Assembly: GCA_963971575.1 (NCBI GenBank)
Contig: OZ020618.1
Span: 7,008,501 to 7,072,500 of the forward strand
Direction: 5' to 3'
Source: Liopterus haemorrhoidalis
Lineage: Eukaryota > Arthropoda > Insecta > Coleoptera > Dytiscidae
Length of the DNA stretch: 64,000 bases
Part shown: positions 48,801-60,800 of the stretch, in pieces
Position numbering within the stretch: the stretch's first letter is position 1
Layout of the letters: every line of letters starts with the position of its first letter
Translations under genes and position numbers: made by a program
The notes under the pieces: generated by a model
The model's database searches: none
What the model was told of the DNA's origin: nothing
The model's input: the letters and a program-made list of their open reading frames with translations, nothing else

Positions 48801-51800
48801 TTAATCTGCGCTTGCATCTGTTGATAATAAACCGATAGAAATGATTGTACTAATAGATCTACTGTAATACAGCACCAAAGAAGAACTAAGTATCGAATTC
48901 GTAACGTTACTTTATGATTGTAATTTCGATTTAAGAATAACTTTTTCTATTGGACGCCCATTGCTTGTAGTCTTAATCACAATATTTTTTAGTTTTAATG
49001 TATACAAAAATATCTATATTCAAGAAATCTGACGAAGAAAGTTTGAGAAAACGTATTAAATTGCAGTAAAGATAAAACTAAATCAAAATTACTACTGTAA
49101 AGATTACAAAGAACTGATTGCCTCTACCATATATTGCTTTGGGTAAGCGCATTTTAAATGTAATAGGGAATACGTATCTACCCAACGGTAGTACTGGACA
49201 CTTTATGCCTAAATGGTAATAAAAAAAATTTGTAAATTTCGTTAATTCCTTATTGCATGATTTTTTTTTGAGAGAATTTATTTTTATGATTAATTTATAT
49301 ACGAAAAACACAAACAATTGAGAAGTACAAAATGGGGACTGTTAAAATTAAAAGGTTCGTTAAAGCGCCTAAGGATTGGTATCAATGTAACATTTGAAGA
49401 CTCGCAAATAGTGTCAACATATACTAATATAGTATTTAATATGCAACTGATTATCTACATTGGGTTGTGTTAAGCGCAAATAGCCATTGTTGCTGTGCTC
49501 CAAAAATTTTAACTTACTATAATGCAGTAAGGGGTTAAAATTTATTGTGCTTTTGTTGCTTACTTTAAAAAGAAACAAATCACTGAAGAATATAAAAATA
49601 AATTTGAAAATTATCGTTGCTTATCTGAATGTACAATGCAAAGATATTGTGTAGAATTTATTATGAGTAAACAACGAAGAGTTCTGGATGGTACGTACTA
49701 CGATTTTCTCTTGAAATTGGTAAGTGTTAGTTGTAGATAATTTAACTAGTCATTGGAGTAAAACATTTAAATTCAAATTTTAGAGTGTCTGTATTATATG
49801 ATTTAAGAATTAGAATAACTATACAGGTAGCCCTCCGATAAAAAAATTCGCTGTTTAAATATAAAAAAATTCAGGAGCTTTAATTTTTAATTGTACGTTT
49901 TTCTGTATTGAAAATATATATATTTTTGTGTCCTCGATGTCTCGATAGCCTTATTTCCAAATAATTGGAAATAAGGCTAGTGACAATTGGGGCCCGAACC
50001 AATATCGTTTCTTAATTTACGCAGAATACCCATCGATAAAGAGAAAAAGGGAAGGAAAGCAATATCTCTTGAAGTGAAATTATGGATATTAGATCGCCTG
50101 CATGGAGGCGAAAGACCAGCACATATATCACGATCAATACAATTACCCGAATCAACAGTTCGAACAATTCGTAAGAACGAAGCAAAAATACGTATGAGTG
50201 CGTTAGCTGGATCATCATTAAGTGCTAAAACAGCATCTAGAGTAAGAGATACTAAAATGGAGATAATGGAAAAATCATTAATTGTTTGGATACAAGAAAT
50301 GAAAAAGAGACCTGCTGATTTGGAAATAAGGAATAAGGCTGTGGAAATATTTAATTATCTTAAAAATGCAGCTCCGGAAAAGGATTCTCTTGAGTTTATA
50401 GCTAGTAAAGGATGGTTAGCGCGGTTTAAAAAACGGTTTTCGTTTCATGAGATTATTCCTAAATGACGAAGGAAGAAGTAAACTACAAATTTATGGATTG
50501 TTTAATATTTAAACGCTAAAAATTAGGTGCTATGCACCCTAAATATAAGTCAATAATTTTAAATACTGTACAGAATGGTTTTACTATATATGCAATATTC
50601 TTAAGTGCTTATATCTCATATCAGAGAGTTACCTGTAAGCTTCGAAAAACTTTAAAAATTACAGTGTTTTATTATTTTAATGTTATATTTATTGTATAAT
50701 AATTTATTCATTTTATACTATTTTATATTTGAAATATGACTATTTATAATTTTAAAAACAAATTTTTACATAAGTAATTATGTACAAATATAGGCTTTAG
50801 AAAATATATAGCTGTTGTAATTCTATACAGCGTTCCTATATATATGAAATAAAATACTAAGTAAAATATTTACTTTTTTTAATATCAATAAACCAATTGC
50901 CTGTTGCCTCAAATGTTTAACATCAAATACAGTAATAACTCGTGCAGTGCGAATTTTCCATAAAAAATAAAAATGTATATTCGCCATTTTTGTGTCATAA
51001 ATAAGATGGCGCAACTAATAACGTATGGATATTATGTTAAATAGACAACTGATATATAATCAATCGGTATATATTTCCGTGACTGTAGCGCTCAAAACTA
51101 GGGTGACCATTTTCTTAAGAAGGCAATGCGGGACGGAGCAAAAAAAAAGGTCCTCATCTCTTAAATCCAAGTGAAGAGCAAAAAAAAAGGTCCTCACCTC
51201 CCAAATCCAAGTGAAGAGCAAAAAAAAGTCCTCACATCCCAAATCCAAGTAAAGAGCAATAAAAAAAGGTCCTCACCTCCCAAATCCAAGTGAAGAGCAA
51301 AAAAAAAGTCCTCACATCCCAAATCCAAGTGAAGAGTAAAAAAAAGGTCCTCATTTCCTCAAATAGAAGTTACAAAATGCGGGACAAAATGTTAGAATGC
51401 GGGACGAATGGTCACCCTGCTCAAAACCGAACAAAAATATATGTAAAAACCATAGATTATGTGTTATTTCAATTGTATTATTATTTTCATTCCTTAAATT
51501 GCAATCATAGCTTGAAAATTAATACACTGTGAGTGGTTGATAAATTAAATAGGCAGTTTTTACATTAAATAGACTTTTAAAATTATACATACTGCATAGT
51601 TTGCTCGATTCGCGACTCTAAATAACAGTAAGAGATCTGGTGGCAGCTTGGTAAATTAAATAGAAGCGTATATTTGTAGTGTGTTGTGCTGCAGTTTATG
51701 TGAATTAAGACGTATTTTTAAATATAGTGACTTAAATACAGTGCTTTTTTGCCGAAATATTATTTGAACAGATAAATATGAAGAAAAAACTTCTGAAATA

Positions 51801-54800
51801 TACGCTTCTCGTCGGCAATTAACTGTCACACGCAGCGCCGTTAACGTTAGTTTGAGTCACGAATTCTAGAGATGTAAAACGCATTTTTTAATGAATATAA
51901 GCAGGAATAAAATATACAAATGCATTTATTGAGCAAAAATTATTAAAATTTGCAACAAATTTTCAAAAGTGGACGCAACTATAGTTATTAAATAATTTCA
52001 CAATTAAAATTGATGAAGTACTAGGAGAAGGACGGTCAGAAAATGATTCACAAAATACATCGCCAACTTTCCTTAAACTAAAATTACTGTTGTACCACTT
52101 CACTAATTGTAATCGTTCCTGAGTTCCATATATTTTAGAACGTTGGTCTTTTAAACAAGTTACTGTAGTAACAAATAGTAACTAGTAGAGAGATTTTGTT
52201 CTATAGACTATTCTAAACGTTTAGGCGGACCTATATTTTGAAATCTAGTAATTTTTATCTATTAATTCGGACTTTTGGTGAATTTTGTTTAAGCTTTGTA
52301 AATCATACTCACATTGCAAATTCTAGATTAAATTGATTGTCATTATAAAATGTCCTTTTCATTGCATTTTTTGTCATTCTTAATAAAAATTTCGTAGTTC
52401 AATTCTCCGTTGGTGATATTATTCGGGCGAGAATAATATGTTTAAATTACTCTCATTTCACAATCATTCACCCCTCATCCAGGTGTAGGAGCTCGCCCCC
52501 TGGCATCGGCGATTAGCCTCGTTGCAGAAATAGGCCGATGTAAAATAAATAAATAAATGAAAATGTATTCAAATTTTTAATAAATGTCATTCGTTTCTAT
52601 GGTTTCACTGCAGGAATTTTAAATTTTCACATACCAACGTCAAACATGAAATAACCTAAGCAAGGTCCCTTTTCGTGACAACCTTAAATAATGAAATTCC
52701 CATTTAGTTCCGCCTAAACGTTTGGAATAGCCTGTATTTTAAAAGAAAGGCATTTACATTGTTTTCATTTAATGGTGGATATGGAAATTAAACTATGTTG
52801 CGCAATAAAAAAATACTCATGGTGTATGAACAGTGCAAGATCTATTCAAAGGAAATCAATTTTAAAGAAAACCTGCGAATTAATCACAGATTTATCACTG
52901 CTCCTAAGGACTTTGGAGATTGTACACCTTGTCATCTCGGAATGAACAGGCCTCTGCGCCATATAGTAGCATTACAGTAGCGTACGGCTCGGTGAGACAT
53001 TTGTGGATTTAATAATTTGCGATTGCATAAATCTGTTAATTGATACTTCAGATAGTTATTCCTCGCACTATTTGAGTTATTACTGTATTTTTTATTTGAA
53101 TTTAGTCTTATTTTGTACAATAAAGAAATTTATAATTTCTAATCATACAAACATACAGACATTCTAGAAATACTCAATTTAATTTTTTTTTTAAAGAAGT
53201 TTTACTGCAGACATAATTAATTCATCAAAGCAGCAATTTTGGAAATGCATGTTTAATGGGTTTTGAAATTAGAAAATAATTTGGTTATTAGAAGTAGATG
53301 AAATAACAAATTTTCTAAATTGTCATGTGTTATTTTTTATAATAATTTGTAATTTTATTAACAATAGATTAGTAACTTTTAACACATTAAAACTATTTTT
53401 CGACGTGGAAATTTGAAAAAGGTCATATTTGCTATGTTATGTATATATCCAATTCTGTTTTTATACGATTTTGATTCAATAGGGATTTGCAGCTAAGCAC
53501 CCTACCATCTGGTGAGCGTTTCATGAACTTGTGTACATCAGATAACATTTCGTTTTGTATGAGTATTTTAGATGTTTACAAGTAATGTCACTTCACAAAA
53601 TCAGAAAATCCCAAACAATTATTTATTTTTTGTCGTTTTTTGATACACTTTTCGCTATTATTTACTAGTAAATGTCAAGTGGTATCTGATTTAGAATGGT
53701 TTCAAAAAATCCGCGTGGCGCTACGATCTTAAAATTTTTCCCCTATACTGTCTAAAATAAATCTTCATATATGGAATTTCCGTCATTTATAGGGGATTCC
53801 CTTATCTAGATAATTCCCAGTATTTGTGTGTATTTAAAACATACATAAAGACCTTAATATATACTTAATACTGAACTCGTGAAATCAGCAGGGAGTGTAC
53901 TTTACTTAAATCGTAAAAATTAGAGGGTATACGGCAAAACTAACTAGGGGGAGTCAATACACAACACCACATAAGCGTAGGGTATAGTCTGTCTAAGCAA
54001 ACAAAAGTCTTGAGTGTCTGTATACCTAACTGTCTTTATTTTGCACGTACACTCAAATTAAATACGATCCACGCTGGTTTTAGGTTATGTTCAAAAAATT
54101 TGTATTGTAAATAGTAATAATTAAATAATTGTTATATACCATGAGTTCAAAAAGGTATTACATAAGGGTTGGCTTTGGAAAAATAAAATAATGTCAACTG
54201 CAAGCTTTATATAACAATAAAACTTACGACAACAACAATGATGACAGTTAATCAATTTTAAATCTTGCTGTTGACATTACTTTTATTTTTCATAGCCAAC
54301 CCTTATGTAATTTCATTTTGAATTCATTGTATAATATCTGTACATCTACAATAAATATAAATGCAACCAGTATATATTACACAATATATAATACATAAAA
54401 ACACGAATAATATCTAAACTTTTGTCGATGAGTATGCTGGTTCAGTACGATTGTTGCTGATTGGTCGGACTGAAACCTGCCTAAAATTTTTCAAACTAAT
54501 TCACATTTTTTGGGAGTTTTTGTTTGCTTCGACAGACAGTAGCTCTGTTCATACAACGTCAGACTTCATGTTAAGTCGTAAACTAGTAGACAGTGGTAGA
54601 TGCGATTTCAGATTATATTCAATTGAAGAAAAGTAAAAAATAACGACTTTAAAGGCGGAGTTTCTCTTATATGTGTTTTTATCAAATTTGTTTATTGGTC
54701 TCCTTAGAGGCTGGTTGTAAATAAAAAAATAAATAAAACGTTTCAGTTTCTATGTTAGTTCACACTATATTCACAATAGTTTTCTATGTTATGTGATATT

Positions 54801-57800
54801 TAACTACCTTTAATACGATTATTCTGAACGTTTTAACACCTCTGTAATATTACAAATCTGACCAGATGTGCGTATTATAATATAGGGTCTTAATTACATC
54901 ACCATACAAGTTAACATATTTTGTTGAGAATAGGGCTATTAGTGTAAAGTTAGTATTTTGGTGTTAAATAGGATAAGAAAACTTTTTTTTTACCTGGATT
55001 TTTTGGGCATATAAGCTATTCCAAATGTTTAAGCGGAACTAGATTTTGAAATTGTAACTTTTATCGATTGTTTCGGTCTTCTGATCATTTTGTTTAACCT
55101 TTATAAATATTACATTGGCATGTTTAGGTTAGGGTTAATTGTCATTATAAAATTTCATTTCCATTAAATTTAGATTTTTTGTTTTACTTAATACAAATGT
55201 CGAATTTCTTAAATTTTCATGACATCCAAACATTAAAAAATGTATTATATATTTTATTTTTTATATTAAATGTCACTTAATAAATGCCAACATGAAACAT
55301 TAAATAACCTAGCCAAACTTTGATTTCGTAACAACTAAAAAAACAAAACTCCCTTGTTAGTTTCGCTTAAACCAAAGAAATGAACTTTATATATCCTGTA
55401 AAAACAGAATTGGGTTTATTACATATCTTAAATTTTAGATTTGAAATAAAATTTTGTGAATTAGATTTTTAAACTGTAGATTGGGGTAATTATTAAAATT
55501 TAGAAGCATGTAGATTTGAAAATTCATAGTGAAATAAATATAAATATTATACAATTTTTGAAATTTTAAATGCCTTGAAAAAACGATTTTCTCGTTTTAG
55601 TGGCAGAAAGAATAGATTTTGTATTATATAACTCTTAATAAGGAACCTTTTGAAATTAAAGAAAATTATTCTTCACAAATCAAACATTAAATTTATTGTA
55701 ATAGTGGTTATTGTTTATCGATGGTTTGAAGTTTTAAAATATTCAAATTAACAAACTAAAAAATTGCTGCTTATATTAGATTAAGTATTCAGTTTTGAAA
55801 TAATATATTTCTTTTTTAATAACAATTAAATCTGTGAAATATATTGTTTTGTCTTGCTATTTGTCTGTTTCGAAATGTTTATTTCTACGTAACTCGATAA
55901 ATGGATATCGGAACTGTTTGGCTTAAATTATTTTAACGGTTGTGATTATGAAGTGTGTTGCTGTTTAATACAACGTATAAGTTAAGGTATGTGAAAATAA
56001 ATTGAGTTTTCTATTATAATTTTTTTATAAATTTCTTTATTGAAGACAGCTGTCGATATTTTTACTTAAATGTGTTTAGAAGTATTAAAAATATAATATT
56101 TTTCTGTGTTAACTAAAGAATAGAAAGAAGATTTATTTTTTTATATATTTAAAAAACAACTTATAAACTTGAAAAGGATCTTATAACTTTAATACGATGA
56201 AGTTTTCGCTGTAACAATTTTACTTAAGATTGTTACTATTTTTTAACTCTTCACTTTTTGTTCTTATACAATGATACTTATGTCTTTCTTACATAGATAC
56301 ATTTTAGTTGGATTTGTTTACTGTTTTGCGGGGTGATTTATAACGATTGTAACAAACTTTAACAGTTTTTTGAGGAGGTCCTTTCGACTGAAAAAGTACA
56401 ATATAAATATAGGTCTTATTCTAGTTGCGCAACTACAAAAAATTAATGTTTTATAATGGCCGGTTGCTAAAGAACGAATTAAATGTTTTGAATTGTAATT
56501 CGTAATAATATTGAAATGATAACGCATGTACAATTCTTTGATTTGTCGATGTCATGCTTTGATTCGTGTCAAAGGAGTGTACTTTGAGCATTTGTTGTAA
56601 AAAGAATAATATAATTTTACTTTCCATTTGGACTTTTTCATTTTATTTTTCAAAGTTTAGTTGATATTAAACTCGTAAATTTTCTGTGCGACTAATAAAA
56701 CTTAAATTTTTTGTAGTTGCGCAACCAGACAGAATAGACATTTTTCACTCGAATTGACCTCCCGACAAACTGTTGATGTTTGTTTACACTCGTTATAAAT
56801 CACTCTGTATAAAATACATTTGGAATTGATTTATTAAAGGCACCATTGTTTTTGTGTCGTATTTTACTAGTCTATAACTGTGGTTTTTAAGCTGAGGTCC
56901 ATGGACCTCCTGATGGTCTGCAAGATAATTTCGAGTAACCCGTTTTTTATGTGTTATATTTTAAAATTTTTATTATTATTTATTGTTGATACAAAATACA
57001 CGACAGTGTTGTTTGAGTTAGCTCCATCTCTTAATCAAGAATATAACTGGTATAATAGGCAAGCCTGTAGCTGCAAGCGTTATACCGTTTGTATCTGCTA
57101 TTTGGTCGCTAAGCAAGGACACAGAAGTGAGTCAACTACTGCTTATGTCAAATAATTTGTGTAAAAATATTTATACAAATAACAGGTTTTGCTTAGCCGT
57201 TCGCAACCGGGTATAAACTGTAGGTGGCTTTCTGTGTACGCGAAAAAATGGACGTAATACTGACCATATTACTCCTGAATGTACATAGATTGAAAACATG
57301 GTCATGAAACTTGGAAACAGGAGGCCTAGACTCAACTCGGGCTGTTGTGCCAATCATGATAAACTGGTATAATAGTATTAAAATAAAAAAAAAAAAACAG
57401 CGTATGTTGCATAGCTATTTATCCGAGTAGAAATTACCGCCCACGCCGTTATGCTTTTCCATAAAACACTTCTCATTTTACAGTAATGAACTTGATCTGG
57501 ACCAAAATTGGTTTGCGCAACTGCTGCAATTCTTTTTTTTATTTTATTATATATAAATTCTTTATTCCCAAGGCCTTGCGGCGTTCAGGGTATTAACCAT
57601 TACAAACAATAGAAAAATCAATCCAAAAATACAATTTACAATTTACAATATTTTTTCTCATTTCTTTCTTCTTGCTCCAATGTCCCTCTCCTTCTTCCTA
57701 TTCTCATTCTGGTTTTCCTCTCCGATCTCCTTCCTTCTTGCTTCCAGTTCTCTCGCCCATCTTTCTCCCTTCCTTCCTCCCCATTTCCAGGTAACCTCAT

Positions 57801-60800
57801 CCCCTTTCCTTCCTTCCATTTCTCCCCTTCTGCTTTCCACCGGGTCTCTTCCTTCCTTTACTCCTTCCTGTTATCCTTCCCCAATCTCAATCCTTGTTGC
57901 CTCTAATTCCGTCGCCCACCTCTCCCCCCTTCCATCTTCGTGCAACAGGTCTAATGTGCTCCCCGACCATACTGTCATCTCCCTACACCTCTTCGCGAGG
58001 TGCTCTATATCTTCCTCTTCACCGCACATCCTGCACATCTTATCCTCCTGTTTCCTCCAATATCTATTTCCTCTCTCTTCATTCCCGCACCTTAGCCTCG
58101 CAATCCTCCTAACTCTCCCTCCTGACATTCCTCTTTCTCCCTTCAAGTAGCTTAGTACCCCTATCGTTCTGACCTCCTTATATCTCCCTGCGCTCCTTGA
58201 TTTGTCTATTCTGACTGTCCTTTCTTGCTCCCCCACTTCCTTATCCCTTCTCCACAACTCCTCAATCACGCTAATCCCGTCTTTTCTTCTCCTTTCCATC
58301 TCTGTCGCATCCACTCCGCATCTCCAGTAATACTCCTTTCTCATCTACCCCCATGCATACCATCTTCCTTTCTGTTTCTATTCTAACTTTCTCCTCGTAC
58401 TTAACCGCCCTCCTTCCTGTACCCACTTTCATCTTATCCCTTTTCAGTTCCTCTCTTACAATATACCCTGGTGTTGTTCTATCTACCCCTAAGATCCATC
58501 TCAAATACCTGTCGTGTACTCTTTCTACCTTCTTTTTCATTCCGTTCATTCCGAGATGACAAGGTGTACAACCTCCAAAGTCCTGCTTAGGAGCAGTGAT
58601 AAATTTGTGATTAATTCGCGAAGTTTTATTTAAAAGACGATAAATATAATTCAATTCTATCATTGTTAATAAACAGATGCTATTGGTGGTTGCAGTGGCG
58701 TAGCTGGGTTATGTTGCCCGGGGCAGTGAAAAATTTGACGCCCCCCCTTAAAAAAAAAGCTGTTAGCAGGACCGGAACGAGGGTCTTTGGCGCCCGTCTG
58801 CAAAATTTCAAGTGAAGACCTAAAATTAAAAAAAAAGGTACTCACTTCTAAATTTTAAGTGAAAACGTAAAAACTACTCGCTTGGCAGCACCGTAATACC
58901 TTGCATTTAAAGTAATTCACAAAAGAAAATACGTTACTGCCGCCCCTAAGTAGCTGGCGCCCGGGGCGATATATTCTACCGTACTGATTTATGACAAAGT
59001 CACTATAATATTTATCGTTATATTATTAACAATGAATTAAGTATTAATATGAAATGTTCATTTAAGTGCAAAGGAGTCGAACAAGCAAACCGTTCCAAAG
59101 ACGAGAAGGAAGAGAACTCCTAAAAAATGGGTATGTGACAGAAAATTCGATAACGGGAAGGAAGCAGAAAATTATGTGAATTCAGAAAAAATATGGGGAT
59201 TTCATTACTACAGTTATACTGACGAAGGAATGAAGAGGATATATAGATGCAAGAATGTAAAACTACGTGGTCAACAATGTGATGCTGGCGTTATGTTATT
59301 TTATAAAAATGGAATAAAAACTGTTATCTTACATCGAGCACAATTGGAACATACTTGTAATATTATAGGAACAAAATCAAATTTTGGTATAAAAAATGAA
59401 ACTAAAATTATTATTAAAGAATTATTTGATTTGGGATTAAAGCCCAGAGCAATTCTTAAAAAATTAAATAGTAATAATTTTGAAATTCCTAGTAAAACAC
59501 AACTTAACAACCTGCTTAATACATATAGAATGATTAAATATGGGAGAACAAGAAGAAGAAATACAACAAATAAAAATACCTGTTGAAGCTAAGAAGGCTT
59601 TAATTGTGCAATAAATATTATACACCCACACACAAGCGTGAACCTAGACTTCCTCTTGAGGGACTCACATATATGTATATAAACTTTCATATTAATACAA
59701 AAATTTGTGCGCTTGTCCAGATATCCTTAGCGTTGTAAAACAATTACCAAACATTTAACTTGAAGTAATAAAATTCCTCATATTTGTCGTTCTGATGTTA
59801 GCTCATAAAGTAATGTGTAATTATGATATTTTTTAAACCAGAAATTGGAAATGGAGTGGTCAGTTGGTGTTTGGGAAATTCCCGGTGAACTGGAAGAGTT
59901 TTGGGACCGTTCCTCCGTTTAGAATTTACTATAAATCGGGTAATATCCCAGTAAAATAAAGGGGGCCCAGTCCGTTTTTGCCAGTAATGGCATTGTGTGC
60001 CAGTTGCCGCTTTTGCCAATAATTTGTAGCTGAAAAAATTCTAAGGAACAAATTTTGTTAACAATTATCTCCCAGGCAATTGAGTTTTTTTTTTTTTTAT
60101 AAAGATCATCTGTCTTGACAGAAGCATAAATGCTCCACGGATGTTGGCGCATATCGGTTGTTATAAATCCACAAATAAAAACCGTTCAGAAGAAATTAGA
60201 TATACATTTTTAAGGTAAAGACCTGAAAGACGTTTTACCATCAACAGTATTAAAAATTAATGTAAAATCAGAGTTTTTTTTTTTATTATATATAATTGAC
60301 ACTTATGTAGAATATGGAAGTTTTTTTGAATATTTTTAATGCCTGAATATTACATTCGTTGGTCCAGTGTCAGTCAAAATATTGACGTTCTTTATTTCAT
60401 TAGGAATATTACTAGGCATTACCTCAGGTATTTTGCAAAACAAGGAATTTAAAAAAGCAACTAAGATACCGTGAGTTGCATTATAAAACAAAATGGAAGT
60501 ACATCAAATGTGAGACAACATTATGTTTGGAAAGAAATTGTTTCATAAAATTCCACTCTTAGACAGTAGTTTTATACTTGTGTTCTTTTTGAAAACATCT
60601 ATAATTTGTGAAATAAATTTAAAAAAAATATATATTAATAAAAAAATAAAACAAGAACTCTTTTTTTTCTACCTAGTACGGTTACATTTTATTGTCCCAT
60701 TGGACTCATTTGAGTACATGGATATTCCTCAATAAATGTTATATACAGGGTTTTTTTTGAACTCTTTAAGCATTGCTAACTTCTTAATTATAAGAAGTAC

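Noticed and set aside
57680..58150. 156-codon plus-strand frame rich in Ser, Pro and Phe
   Set aside because: It is the antisense of the LINE ORF2 end, whose minus-strand frame shows recognisable motifs.
59091..59170. Exon B starting at 59086 (AACAAG/CAAACC) instead of 59067
   Set aside because: That start would be phase 0 and cannot follow the phase-2 donor of exon 4; it would need splicing directly from exon 3 with a poor acceptor.
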